Assembly (NCBI RefSeq): GCF_030811475.1
Contig: NZ_JAUSQV010000001.1
Coordinates: forward strand, 2,546,001-2,610,000
Length of the DNA: 64,000 bases
Reading direction: 5' to 3'
DNA from: Nakamurella flavida
Lineage (GTDB): Bacteria; Actinomycetota; Actinomycetes; Mycobacteriales; Nakamurellaceae
Within the stretch, counting starts at the first letter, position 1. Every line of letters begins with the position of its first letter. Made by a program: the position numbers and the translations under genes. Below are positions 18,892-27,919 of this stretch, piece by piece. Below the pieces are notes generated by a model that saw nothing but the letters and a program-made list of their open reading frames with translations, did not search any database and was not told the origin of the DNA.

Positions 18892-18967
18892 TGGTGGAGA
18901 CGAAGAGAATCGAACTCTCAACCCCCGCCTTGCAAAGGCGGTGCTCTGCCAATTGAGCTACGTCCCC
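18892..18967 (-). tRNA. tRNA-Ala (anticodon TGC)
   Basis: A 76-base cloverleaf. The acceptor GGGGACG pairs with CGTCTCC (one G-U). The D-loop has AGCTCAATTGG, the anticodon loop CTTTGCAAG gives TGC, the T-arm is GAGAGTTCGATTCTC, and the 3' CCA is encoded. It ends the accessory region on the left and could be an integration site. Confidence 0.95.
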
Positions 18968-18992
18968 TGGTGACCACGTCGGGCCACAGGAT

Positions 18993-19013
18993 CCCCGGCA
19001 CATGGAGCCGGGG
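18993..19013 (-). terminator. Hairpin after the DLW-39 gene
   Basis: CCCCGGC at 18993-18999 pairs perfectly with GCCGGGG at 19007-19013 around a 7-base loop, 7 bases past the DLW-39 stop. No T-run, as is usual in high-GC actinobacteria. Confidence 0.5.
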
Positions 19014-19020
19014 TGGAGGG

Positions 19021-19191
19021 TCAGACGGCGGGGCCTGCGGTGGTGGTGGGCAGGTCGTCCGGCTTGACGGTGGGGACGGCCTTGGTGGCCTCTTCCCAGA
19101 GGGCGGCCTCGGCGGCGGCTTCGCGCTTGCGCTTCTGCATGAGCAGAACGCCGCCGGCGCCGATCGCGATGAGCAGCAAAGCCTTCTTCAT
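19021..19191 (-). CDS. DLW-39 family small membrane protein
   Basis: A 56-residue protein: a basic start, one hydrophobic helix (residues 4-18), a Lys/Arg stop-transfer, then an Ala-rich helix with ALWEEAT, the pattern that names the DLW-39 family. These small proteins of unknown function are usually encoded close to gyrA and its tRNA-Ile/tRNA-Ala in actinobacteria. Here the gene sits between the two tRNAs on the same strand. The ATG at 19191 is preceded by GAGGA. No gyrA is seen on either side. Confidence 0.75.
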   Translation of the reverse strand: MKKALLLIAIGAGGVLLMQKRKREAAAEAALWEEATKAVPTVKPDDLPTTTAGPAV

Positions 19192-19268
19192 GAGCACGTC
19201 CTCACGGCCGATCGGACTTCCCCTGACCCCGCAGCGCTGCGAACACCGCACTGCGAGGGGTACCACCG

Positions 19269-19342
19269 TGGGCCTGGGAGGACTTGAACCTCCGACCTCT
19301 TCCTTATCAGGGAAGCGCTCTAACCGCCTGAGCTACAGGCCC
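19269..19342 (-). tRNA. tRNA-Ile (anticodon GAT)
   Basis: A 74-base cloverleaf. The acceptor GGGCCTG pairs with CAGGCCC, the anticodon loop CTGATAAG gives GAT, and the T-arm GGAGGTTCAAGTCCTCC is complete. CCA is not encoded. It is the first gene of the tRNA-Ile / DLW-39 / tRNA-Ala series. Confidence 0.95.
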
Positions 19343-19507
19343 TCGAACAGCACTCACGACGCCCCGGGTCCCGGACTGCAGATCCCACGGCGCCGCGAGG
19401 TCTGAGATTACCGCACGCGCCGGACCCACCCAAATCGGTTCCCACAGCCCCGACGTATCAGGCCGCCGCCGCGCCCCTCCGCTCCGGTACCAAGGCTAGG
19501 AGGTCCC

Positions 19508-20288
19508 GTGCAACTGCTCCTGCCCGACGGCTCCGACCAGGCCGCGGACGCGCTCGCCGCCGGCGCCCTCGTTCGAGCGGCTTCGCCACCTATCCTCCGC
19601 CCTCGCCGCCCGCGGGGACGACGCGACCATCCGCGCGGTCAACGCCATGAAGGGTCGGCCATCCGGCCAGGTCGGCAGCATCACCGGCCCGCCGGAGCTC
19701 ACCAGCACCGTCCTGAACCTCGACCGACTGTCGATGAGTCGGGCCACCGCCGACGCGATCATCGCGGCGCTGTTTGCGCTCGGCCCGTTCGGCTTCCGCG
19801 CCCCCGCCGCCACCGGCCTGCCGCGCCTGCTGACCAGCACGGGCGGGGACCTGACCACCGCGCAGATCGTCGGCCCCGGCCACGCCTGCCCCAGCAACGC
19901 GTTCCTGCGCCGCGCCTGGCAGCAGACCGGGCCGCTGTTCGTCACCTCGGCCAACCAGTCCCGGCACCGCACCGGCGCCGCAGACACCCCGGCGCACTTC
20001 CGCGCCGACGGCCTGCCGGAAGACTTCGGCCACGTCCCCCGGTTCGTGCTGCTCGCCCACCCAGACGAAGCCGCCGCGCGCGCCCGGTACCCGCTGCACG
20101 AGCCGATGTCCGTGCTGGCTCTGCACCGGGTGACGCAGGAGGCGGGTCGATCGCACCTCACCCTGGAACGCCACGGCTCACTCCCGGTCGAGCACATCCG
20201 GGCAGTGCTGGACGAGTTCGGCTTCGGCGTCACCCTCGGCCCGCACGCCCGGACCAGACTTCAGCAGCGGGATTACGGCGTCAGCTGA
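19508..20288 (+). pseudogene. YrdC/Sua5-like protein with an N-terminal frameshift
   Basis: A near-perfect AGGAGG stands 4 bases before a GTG at 19508, whose frame gives a sensible 22 residues (LLLPDGSDQAADALAAGALV). It then loses coding character after about 19572. One frame over, a long frame runs to 20288 with YrdC-family features: MKGRPSGQVGSIT, ALGPFGFRAPA, CPSNAF, FVTSANQSRHRTG and a C-terminal ERHGSLPV. Removing one T in GTTCGAG at 19571-19573 joins the halves. YrdC folds bind ATP and tRNA/threonylcarbamoyl. This divergent subgroup may not be the essential t6A enzyme. Without the repair, the only start is the internal ATG at 19647, which would lose about 47 residues. Confidence 0.6.
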
Positions 20289-21465
20289 CCCTGCGGATGA
20301 CCAGCGCGGTGATGTCCTTGGTCCGGGCCTGCTCACCGGCCATCGCCCCGAGCCGCGCGACCACCTCGCCGGCGTCGTTCGAGGATCGGACCATGGCCTC
20401 GAGATCGCTCAGGTGCCGCAGCGAGCCGTCCCACAGGCCGAGCAGGCCGTCGGTGAACACCAGCACGGTGTCGCCGATCTCCAGCCACAGGCTGTTCGGG
20501 GTGGCGCCCGACCCGTCGACGATGCCGAACGGCAGGTCGCGCGTCGGCAGGTGCCGGTGCCCGCCCCATGCCCGCACCACGACCATCAGGCCCAGGCCCG
20601 CGTCCAGGAACTCCAGCCAGCCGTCCCGGTTGAGCCGGGCGTGGAAGAGGGTGGCGTACGAGTCGGTGCGGTGCAGGTCCTTCTCGACCAACGCGCACGC
20701 CTCTGTCACCACCGTCGGGAACGGCACGTGCCGGGCCAGCGCCCGCACGGTGGCCCGGACGGTCGCGGCGAGCAGGCCGGCGACCTCACCCTTGTTCATC
20801 ACGTCGCCGAGGGTGACCTCGATGCCGTCCGGCACCGTCCGCCAGTCGGCGAAGTCGCCGCGCAGGCCGAGCGTGGGCACGGAGAGCTCGGCGAACTGGA
20901 ACCCGGGAAGCTCCGGCAGATCGGCGGCGGTGAGGGTCTGCTGCACGGCGCTGGCGTGGTCGAGGCGTTCCGCGGTGGACAGCTCCAGCTCGACCCACCG
21001 GGCCATCTCCTCGAGCAGGTCGACCTGCGCCGGCCCGAACTCGCGCGGCTGGGTGTCCATCACGCACAGCGCACCGATGCGGTGCCCCCCGGATACCGTC
21101 AGCGGGAACCCGGCGTAGAAGCGGAGATGGGGATCGCCGGTCACCAGCGGGCTACCGGAGAAGCGCGGGTCCTCGTCGGCGTCCGCGACGATCAACGCGG
21201 TCGGCATCGTGACGGTCGTCCCGCAGAAGGTGTGCGCCCGGGGAGCGTCGGCCACCGCGCCCTGCCCTGACTTGATGAACTGCCGGTCCGCACCGATCAA
21301 CGAGACCGCGGCGATGGGCATGTCGAAGATCTCCCGGGCCAACCGCGTGATGCGGTCGAAGCGTTCCTCCGGCGGAGTGTCCATCAGGCGCAGCTCCCGC
21401 AGGGCGCTCAGCCTGTCCACCTCGACGGCGTTCGCCGGGGTCGACCTGATCGCGTCCAGCTCCAT
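20281..21465 (-). CDS. GAF-domain SpoIIE-type serine phosphatase (RsbU-like)
   Basis: A 394-residue cytoplasmic regulator. An N-terminal GAF domain (about residues 10-170, with FCGTTV and GALCVMD) senses a ligand or redox state. A SpoIIE/PP2C domain (about 205-394) has metal-binding Asp motifs: LRGDFADW, TLGDVMNKG, GDTVLVFTDGL and the final DITALVIRR. Enzymes of this kind dephosphorylate anti-sigma antagonists and so switch stress sigma factors. No partner kinase is nearby. I preferred the ATG at 21465, with GGGAGG 7 bases upstream, over an in-frame start at 21534. It overlaps the end of the YrdC-like gene by 8 bases, tail to tail. Confidence 0.85.
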   Translation of the reverse strand: MELDAIRSTPANAVEVDRLSALRELRLMDTPPEERFDRITRLAREIFDMPIAAVSLIGADRQFIKSGQGAVADAPRAHTFCGTTVTMPTALIVADADEDPRFSGSPLVTGDPHLRFYAGFPLTVSGGHRIGALCVMDTQPREFGPAQVDLLEEMARWVELELSTAERLDHASAVQQTLTAADLPELPGFQFAELSVPTLGLRGDFADWRTVPDGIEVTLGDVMNKGEVAGLLAATVRATVRALARHVPFPTVVTEACALVEKDLHRTDSYATLFHARLNRDGWLEFLDAGLGLMVVVRAWGGHRHLPTRDLPFGIVDGSGATPNSLWLEIGDTVLVFTDGLLGLWDGSLRHLSDLEAMVRSSNDAGEVVARLGAMAGEQARTKDITALVIRRVS

Positions 21466-21534
21466 GCCCGTCCTCCCGTCCACCGGACACACAGCGTCCG
21501 GGGCATCCGCAGGATCGGCATATGCAGCCAACAT

Positions 21535-21562
21535 CCGTCCGGACCGCTTCTTGGCCGGACGG
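21535..21562 (-). terminator. Hairpin between clgR-like gene and GAF-phosphatase gene
   Basis: CCGTCCGG at 21535-21542 pairs with CCGGACGG at 21555-21562 around a 12-base loop. It sits between two minus-strand genes and may end the ClgR-like transcript. Confidence 0.35.
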
Positions 21563-21697
21563 CACTCCTGCGCGTGGCCCCCACGATACGCAGAGTCATG
21601 AGCCCGCGGGGGTCCCGTTCAGGGGACAGCGGGCACGCGCCGGGCACCCAGAGTCAGAAAGGCGACGAATGGCGCCGGGGCCCGCTCGACCGGAGAC

Positions 21698-22099
21698 TCA
21701 GGCGGCACGCAACTGGGTGGCACCGGCCACCGAGGGCTGTCGCAGCAGGTCGGCGCTCCGGGCGACCACCTCGGACAGTGACACCTCGAGCGCGGTGGTC
21801 AGCGCGGCCAGGATCTCCGACGACGGCTGCTTCATCCCCCGCTCCACCTCGGAGACGAAGGCGACCGACACCCGGGCCGCCCGGGCCACCTGCTGCAGCG
21901 TCCGACCCTGGGCGGTGCGCTCCACTCGCAGGACGGAGCCGAGAGCGTGCCGGAAAAGGACGACGGGAGCGGGGGCGGCCGGGTGGACGACAGGGGAATC
22001 GACCGCCGGCACGGCGACCAGCGGCACCGGATCGAGCACGGCGATCGCCAGGGCGCGGGCAGGTTCGACCGTCAGCACACCGCGCGCACGTCGAACCAT
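21698..22099 (-). CDS. ClgR-like XRE-family transcription regulator
   Basis: A 133-residue protein. Its C-terminal 85 residues are a Cro/C1-type helix-turn-helix: LRVERTAQGRTLQQVARAA, then VSVAFVSEVERGMKQPSSEIL. That pattern is characteristic of ClgR, the actinobacterial activator of Clp protease genes. The N-terminal 45 residues are hydrophobic and Pro/Val-rich and look unlike other ClgR proteins, so the true start could be nearer the FRHALG segment at about residue 49. No clp gene is in the window. Named by motif only. Confidence 0.7.
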   Translation of the reverse strand: MVRRARGVLTVEPARALAIAVLDPVPLVAVPAVDSPVVHPAAPAPVVLFRHALGSVLRVERTAQGRTLQQVARAARVSVAFVSEVERGMKQPSSEILAALTTALEVSLSEVVARSADLLRQPSVAGATQLRAA

Positions 22100-22205
22100 C
22101 CTGCTGCCACCTCCGGTCGCGGGCTGCTCCCCGTGCTGTCACGCTACGGGCCCGCTCCCCCGGGCGGGCACCGCGTTTCGCTGATGGCAGACCGGCCCCA
22201 CCCGA

Positions 22206-22628
22206 TCAGGCCTCCGGCGTGCCGCCGCCGTTGACGAGCCAGGACACCCCGAACCTGTCCACGCACATGCCGAACCAGTCACCCCACGGCGCCTTCTCGA
22301 ACGGGACGGTCTCCGTCCCCCCGGCGGTGAGCCCCGTCCAGTACCCCCGCAACTCGTCCACGTCGGTCCCGCTCAAGGAGCACGACACGTTGCCGCCGGC
22401 CGCGGAGTGCTCCATCGAGGCGGGCGTGTCCGCGCCCATCAGGATCATCCCGCCGGGGGCGACCAACTGGGCGTGCATCACCTTCTCGTTCTCCGCCGGA
22501 TCCATCCCCATCGGGTAGTCACCGAACTTGCTCATCGTCAGATCGCCGCCGAACACCGACTGGTAGAACTCCATCGCCTCGGCGGCGTTGTCACGGAACG
22601 ACAGGTACGGGTTCAGGTTGGTCGGCAC
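22206..22628 (-). CDS. VOC/PhnB-like protein
   Basis: A 140-residue single-chain vicinal-oxygen-chelate protein of the PhnB subgroup: LNPYLSFRDNAAEAMEFYQSVFGG, MSKFGDYP, KVMHAQL, ILMGAD and the ending WGDWFGMCVDRFGVSWLVN. These proteins form paired beta-alpha-beta-beta-beta modules. Many have no assigned reaction. GTG at 22628 is preceded by AAGGAG at the ideal distance, which rules out the longer in-frame starts. Confidence 0.85.
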   Translation of the reverse strand: MPTNLNPYLSFRDNAAEAMEFYQSVFGGDLTMSKFGDYPMGMDPAENEKVMHAQLVAPGGMILMGADTPASMEHSAAGGNVSCSLSGTDVDELRGYWTGLTAGGTETVPFEKAPWGDWFGMCVDRFGVSWLVNGGGTPEA

Positions 22629-22861
22629 GGGGATCTCCTTCGTCGAGGACCGATCGGCATCGGCCCGAGCGTGGCAGCGAGCCCGGGTGGGCGCCACCCC
22701 CTGAAGACGGCGATGGCCCGTCGAACTCATCGGTCGCCGCGGCCCCGGTATGCCGGACGGGATAGACGGAGACCGACAAGGCAGGCCGGTCGACAGATTT
22801 CACCGGAGCCGCGGATTCCTAGCGTTGGTCCCATCACCCCAACCGCTGTCAGGAGCCCGCC

Positions 22862-23071
22862 ATGAGCACCACCTTCCGCCGCCGTCTCGACTCCGTCATC
22901 GCCGCCTTCAGGGCCTGCGCCGCCGCCGAGCTCAGGGTGTTCGACCCGATCTCCGAGCTGCTGGCCCCGGTGCCGGTCGAGTACCGCGCGGTTCCCGCCG
23001 CCCCCGCCCGCACCGCCACCCGGCTGCCGCTGCGCATCGACGGTCAGGCGCCGGTCGCCGCGGCCGCCTGA
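22862..23071 (+). CDS. Small hypothetical protein
   Basis: A 69-residue frame with AGGAGC 8 bases before its ATG. The N-terminal half looks helical and amphipathic (FRRRLDSVIAAFRACAAAELR), and the rest is Pro/Ala-rich. No family recognised. The good ribosome binding site and correct spacing in a promoter-sized gap favour a real gene. Confidence 0.5.
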   Translation: MSTTFRRRLDSVIAAFRACAAAELRVFDPISELLAPVPVEYRAVPAAPARTATRLPLRIDGQAPVAAAA

Positions 23072-23202
23072 GCCGCTGCCGGGCCGGGCACGAGAATCCC
23101 CGCCGCGCACAGGACAGCCGGGCACTGCGTCTGCCCGAGCACGCCATGGGCGACGATGGGCGCACCGCCCGACACGTCCGCGATCGCCACCCTGGAGCGC
23201 CC

Positions 23203-24867
23203 ATGACCCCGACCCTGCCCGCACTGGCCGACGAACTGGTCGAGGCCGTCCTGCGCAACGACCCGTTCGGCGCCTCGCAGTTCGGCCTGCCGCAGTACGA
23301 CGCCTTCGCGCCGGACGCGTCCCCGGCGGCCGAGGCGGCCTACCGGGCGGAGCTCACCCGGATCGGCGACGCGGCGGCGGGGATCCTCGCGGACCCGGCG
23401 GACACGGTCCTGCAGGCGGCGATCGCGAGCACGGTGCGCGCCGAGCTCAACACCCTGGACGTCGGCGAGGTCGACTTCACCGTCACCGCTCTGCCGCTCT
23501 CCGGGCCGCCGGTGTTGTTCAGCACCGCGGCCAGCACCGTCGTCCCCGACGAGCAGTCCGCGCAGGCCTACCTGGCCCGGCTGACCGCGTCCGCGCACTG
23601 GATCGACACCGTCACCGACCGGCTGCGGGCCGGGGCCGCCCGCGGGCTGACGCCCGTCCGGTCCCTGGCCGAGAACGCGCTGTCCTGGGCCGACGCCGTG
23701 CTCGGCGAGCCGGCGCCCGCCGCGCTCACCGCCCCCGCCGCCCCGCAGGGCTGGGACGGCGCGGAGGCCTGGCGCGCCGAGGTGCACCGCCTCGCCGCGG
23801 AGGTCGTCTCCCCCGCGGTCCGGCGCTGGCGGGATCTCGTCGCTCAGGAGCTGCTGCCCGTCGCCCGCGACGACGACCATGCCGGCATCGGCCACCTGCC
23901 CGACGGCGAGGCGCGCTACCTGGCCGCCATCGAACGGCACACCACCCTTCCGCTCACCCCGCAGGAGCTGCACGAGACCGGGCTGACCGCCGTCCGCGAG
24001 CTCGAGGAGCGCGCACTGGTCCTCGGGGCTCGGATCGGGCTGGACGACCTGCCCGCCATCCGCGCCGCCGTCGCCGCCGGGGCCGACCCCGACCCGGAGG
24101 CGGCGATGGAGCGGGCCCGGGTCGCGATCCTGCGGGCGGAGGCGCGGGCCGCGGACGTCATCGATCCGCCGCTGCCCGACCCGTGTGTCGTCTCCCCGAT
24201 GCCCGACACCGTCGGCCGCTCCGGCATGGCCCCGCACTACACACTGCCCCGCGCCGACGGCAGCCGCCCGGGCACCTACTGGTTCAACACCGTCGTCCCC
24301 GGCATGGGCGTCGGCTGGGAACTCGAGGCGGTCGCGTTCCACGAGGCGGTCCCCGGCCACCACCTGCAGCTGGCCCGCGCCCAGGCCGACACCTCCCTGC
24401 CGCGGCTGGTCACCCAGACCCTGGTCAACGCGCACGCCGAAGGCTGGGGCCTGTACACCGAACGGTTGGCCGGTGAACTGGGCCTCTACAGCTCCGTCCA
24501 GCAGGAGATCGGCGCGGTGTTCATGGAGATGCACCGGGCCGCCCGGCTCGTCGTCGACTCCGGCGTGCACGGCCTGGGCTGGAGCCGGCAGAAGGCCCGC
24601 GGCTACCTCGTCGACCACATCCCGGTGTCCCGCGACTTCCTGTTCGCCGAGATGGACCGGTACATCGCCTGGCCCGGGCAGGCCCTGGCCTACCTGGTCG
24701 GCCAGCAGGAGATCCTCCGGCTGCGCGACGAGGCCCGCGCCACCCTGGGCGAGAAGTTCACCCTGCAGGGCTTCCACAGCGCGGTGCTGGAATCCGGCTC
24801 GCTCCCGCTACCCGCGCTGCAGGTGGTGGTGCGGCGCTGGATCGAAGGCGTCACCGCCGGGGTCTGA
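23203..24867 (+). CDS. DUF885 metallopeptidase-like protein
   Basis: A 554-residue cytoplasmic protein of the DUF885 family. The zinc-binding signature AFHEAVPGHHLQ lies near residue 385, followed by NAHAEGWGLYTERLAGELG with the third-ligand Glu, and a family-typical SRDFLFAEMDRY and WPGQALAY. Related proteins are thought to be peptidases of the gluzincin type. Length is normal. The ATG at 23203 has GGAG 7 bases upstream. It appears to be transcribed alone. Confidence 0.85.
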   Translation: MTPTLPALADELVEAVLRNDPFGASQFGLPQYDAFAPDASPAAEAAYRAELTRIGDAAAGILADPADTVLQAAIASTVRAELNTLDVGEVDFTVTALPLSGPPVLFSTAASTVVPDEQSAQAYLARLTASAHWIDTVTDRLRAGAARGLTPVRSLAENALSWADAVLGEPAPAALTAPAAPQGWDGAEAWRAEVHRLAAEVVSPAVRRWRDLVAQELLPVARDDDHAGIGHLPDGEARYLAAIERHTTLPLTPQELHETGLTAVRELEERALVLGARIGLDDLPAIRAAVAAGADPDPEAAMERARVAILRAEARAADVIDPPLPDPCVVSPMPDTVGRSGMAPHYTLPRADGSRPGTYWFNTVVPGMGVGWELEAVAFHEAVPGHHLQLARAQADTSLPRLVTQTLVNAHAEGWGLYTERLAGELGLYSSVQQEIGAVFMEMHRAARLVVDSGVHGLGWSRQKARGYLVDHIPVSRDFLFAEMDRYIAWPGQALAYLVGQQEILRLRDEARATLGEKFTLQGFHSAVLESGSLPLPALQVVVRRWIEGVTAGV

Positions 24868-24889
24868 CCGACGGGTGCAGGACGCTGGG

Positions 24890-25189
24890 TCAGATGAGGT
24901 GGTCGACCTCGGCCGTGCCGGCCAGCAGCGGGCCGACCTGCGCGACGAACGCCTGGTGGGCCGGGTGCACCTGGTAGGCGGCGAGATCCTCCGGGGTGTC
25001 GAACTCGGTGAGCAGTACCAGGTCCGCGTTGCGCTCGACGGTGCCCAGGTCGAGCCCGACCTCCAGCCGCCGGATCTGGGGGATCTGCGCGGGCAGGGCC
25101 TCCAGCCCGTCCTTGACGGTGGCCGCGGTGGCGGAACGGGCAGCGGCGTCCTCGCCGGCGACGCTGAAGACGACGATGTGTCGGATCAC
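24890..25189 (-). CDS. Dabb-family (stress-responsive alpha/beta barrel) protein
   Basis: A 99-residue ferredoxin-like-fold protein: IRHIVVFSV at the start, LEVGLDLG in the middle and AYQVHPAHQAFVAQV near the end, the core Dabb pattern. Members form dimeric barrels, and some bind small aromatics or act in polyketide cyclisation. Most are unassigned. GTG at 25189 with GAGGAG six bases upstream sets the start. Confidence 0.8.
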   Translation of the reverse strand: MIRHIVVFSVAGEDAAARSATAATVKDGLEALPAQIPQIRRLEVGLDLGTVERNADLVLLTEFDTPEDLAAYQVHPAHQAFVAQVGPLLAGTAEVDHLI

Positions 25190-25298
25190 GGGTACTCCTC
25201 GGGGATTCGGCGGCCGGGCGGCCGCCGTCCATCTGACCACGCGGCCGCCCGGGAAGAACCCGCTTGGGGAGGCGGCGCCCACCCGCCATGCTGTGCCG

Positions 25299-25721
<423 letters not shown>

Positions 25722-25777
25722 TCCGTCCAGCGGGGTTACCGTCGCCGGACATCCCTGCGCAGAACGGCGGCTCAGCC

Positions 25778-26650
25778 ATGAAGATCGGTCTCCACGTCGC
25801 GGACTTCACCTTCCCTGGCGGCCCCGCCCAGCTCGCCCAGGACCTCTCCCGTATCGCGCGGACCGTCGACGAGCAGGGCTTCGCCCGGCTCAGCGTGATG
25901 GACCACGTCTGGCAGATCTCGATGGTCGGCCCGCCGGAGAACGCGATGCTCGAGGCGTACACGGCTCTCGGCTTCCTGGCCGGCCAGACGTCCCGCGTCG
26001 AACTGTGCGCGTGGGTCACCGCCGCGATCTACCGCGAGCCGGGCCTGCTGGCCAAGGCCGTCACCACCCTGGACGTGCTGTCCGGCGGCCGGGCCATGCT
26101 CGGAATCGGCGCCGGCTGGAACGAGGAGGAGTGCCGTGGGCTCGGCCTGCCGTTCCCGCCCCTCAAGAAGCGGTTCGAGCGGCTCGAGGAGACCCTGCAG
26201 ATCTGCCTGCAGATGTGGAGCGGGGACGAGAGCCCCTACCGCGGAAAGCATTACAGCCTCGACCGGACGCTGAACTCCCCGCAGTCGCTCCGCCGGCCGC
26301 ACCCGCCCATCCTCATCGGCGGCAGCGGCGAGAAGAAGACGCTGCGGATGGTCGCCCAGTACGCGCAGGCCTGCAATCTGTTCGACTCCCCCGAGATCGA
26401 ACGCAAGCTCGACGTGCTGCGCCAGCACTGCCAGGACCTCGGCCGGCCGTTCGAGGAGATCGAGGTGACCGTGATGGGCGGGCTCGAGGTCGGGCCGAAC
26501 GGGGAGAAGGTCGACGAGCTGCTCGCCCACCTGCAGGACCTGGCCGCTCTCGGCGTGCAGCACCTGCAGGGCGCCCCGGCGAACTACGCGTCCATCACCC
26601 CGCTGGAGATCCTCGGCCAGCACGTCGTCCCGGTGGCGGCCGGCTTCTGA
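25778..26650 (+). CDS. LLM-class F420-dependent oxidoreductase
   Basis: A 290-residue luciferase-like TIM barrel: MKIGLHVADF, SVMDHVWQI, a long F420-binding type segment GGRAMLGIGAGWNEEE and RPHPPILIGGSGEKKTLRMVAQYA. Actinobacterial enzymes of this kind use reduced coenzyme F420 or FMN to reduce or oxygenate varied substrates. The substrate is unknown. It ends directly at the start of the azoreductase stop on the opposite strand, so the two are convergent with no space between. Confidence 0.85.
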   Translation: MKIGLHVADFTFPGGPAQLAQDLSRIARTVDEQGFARLSVMDHVWQISMVGPPENAMLEAYTALGFLAGQTSRVELCAWVTAAIYREPGLLAKAVTTLDVLSGGRAMLGIGAGWNEEECRGLGLPFPPLKKRFERLEETLQICLQMWSGDESPYRGKHYSLDRTLNSPQSLRRPHPPILIGGSGEKKTLRMVAQYAQACNLFDSPEIERKLDVLRQHCQDLGRPFEEIEVTVMGGLEVGPNGEKVDELLAHLQDLAALGVQHLQGAPANYASITPLEILGQHVVPVAAGF

Positions 26651-27292
26651 CTACCGCTGGGCCAGCCGCAGCGCCGCCGCCTTCGCCTCGGCGTGGGCGG
26701 CGGCCAGCTCGGCCTCGGCCCGCGGCAGCTCCGGCGCCATGTCCGGCACGTAGTCGGCCAACGTCAGGTTGGTGGTGATCACCTCGACGTCCATGCCGAG
26801 CGCGGTGCCCAGGACGATCTGCAGCACGGGCACGGCGTGGTCGAAACCCTCGGTGGGGCTGCCGACGTCGTACGAGGCGCCCCGGCTGGTCACCACGACC
26901 GCCGGGCGGCCGGCCATCGGCAGCGGGTCCACGCCGGTGGTGACGGCCGGGATGTGGATGTGGTCGACCCAGGCCTTCAGCGTGGAGGCCAGGGAATAGT
27001 TGTACATCGGCGCCCCGACGAGAACGGCGTCCGCGGCCATCAGCTCGTCGAGGAACATCTGCCGGGTCCGCACCGACGCCTCTGCCGGCTCCTCACCGGA
27101 CCGCCACATGGCCGCCGGCCAGTGCAACGCGGCGTCGTCGAGATGCGGCGGCGGATCGGCGTGCAGGTCGCGGTACACCACGGTGTGCTCCGGCGAGACC
27201 TCCCGCCAGGTGTCGGCGAACGTCGCGGTGATCGCGCGGGACCGGGAGCGGGCCGGGTCCATGGACGAGTCCAGGTGCAGCAGAACGGGCAT
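26651..27292 (-). CDS. azoR: FMN-dependent NADH-azoreductase / quinone reductase
   Basis: A 213-residue flavodoxin-like protein with LLHLDSSMDPARSRSR (phosphate loop for FMN), APMYNYSLASTLKAWVDHI (the AzoR isoalloxazine contact) and TSRGASYD. It reduces quinones or azo compounds two electrons at a time using NAD(P)H. Full family length. Convergent with the F420-type gene, upstream of nothing obvious. Confidence 0.85.
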   Translation of the reverse strand: MPVLLHLDSSMDPARSRSRAITATFADTWREVSPEHTVVYRDLHADPPPHLDDAALHWPAAMWRSGEEPAEASVRTRQMFLDELMAADAVLVGAPMYNYSLASTLKAWVDHIHIPAVTTGVDPLPMAGRPAVVVTSRGASYDVGSPTEGFDHAVPVLQIVLGTALGMDVEVITTNLTLADYVPDMAPELPRAEAELAAAHAEAKAAALRLAQR

Positions 27293-27340
27293 GCGGGCAT
27301 CCTCGCACCGCCGTGCGGCCGCCCGCGATCGGCCCGGCCG

Positions 27341-27919
27341 TCACCTCCGGTCGGTGCGTACCAGCGCGGGCTCGTCGTAGACCACCGATGTGCCCAGCAG
27401 CCGGTCCTGCAGGGAGCGGCGGTCCCGGTCGACGACCACCCACAGCAGGCCGATCGGGAAGACCGCGCACAGGCCGGCGCGCAGGCACGCGGTGACCCAA
27501 CCCGGCCGGCCCCCCTTGGCCCGCAGCCGCGTCCCCATCAGGGCGCCGCCGACGGTGCGGCCGCCCGTCCCCCAGCAGAAGGCCAGGTAGACGGCCGCGA
27601 TGACCAGGAACGACACCGCGGACACCTCCCACGGCAGGCGCAGCGGCAGGGCCAGCGTGCGTGGATCGAGAACGGCGTCGACCAGGGCAGTGCCCAGCAC
27701 CAGAGCCCCGCAGATCACCACCGCCATGAGCACGTCGACGACGCCGGCGATGGCCCGCGAGACGATGCCGGCCGGACCGGATCCGTTCATCGCCCGCGAC
27801 CGACCGGTGGACCGGGGTCGGCCGCTTCGGCTGCCGTGCTCGGAACTGCTGTGTTCAGAACTGGCGTGCTCGGACCGGGCGTCATCGGTTCCGGTCCGCT
27901 CGTCGGAATCGGTGCTCAC
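27341..27919 (-). CDS. RDD-family membrane protein
   Basis: A 192-residue protein: a hydrophilic Ser/Glu/Arg-rich N-terminus (1-45), then an RDD domain with RAIAGVVDVLM, two to three hydrophobic helices and the closing WVVVDRDRRSLQDRLLGTSVV with the Arg-Asp pair. RDD proteins are small membrane proteins; some carry ions or transport. Its GTG start overlaps the end of the repeat-protein gene by 4 bases (GTGA), so the two are translated together. Confidence 0.8.
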   Translation of the reverse strand: MSTDSDERTGTDDARSEHASSEHSSSEHGSRSGRPRSTGRSRAMNGSGPAGIVSRAIAGVVDVLMAVVICGALVLGTALVDAVLDPRTLALPLRLPWEVSAVSFLVIAAVYLAFCWGTGGRTVGGALMGTRLRAKGGRPGWVTACLRAGLCAVFPIGLLWVVVDRDRRSLQDRLLGTSVVYDEPALVRTDRR

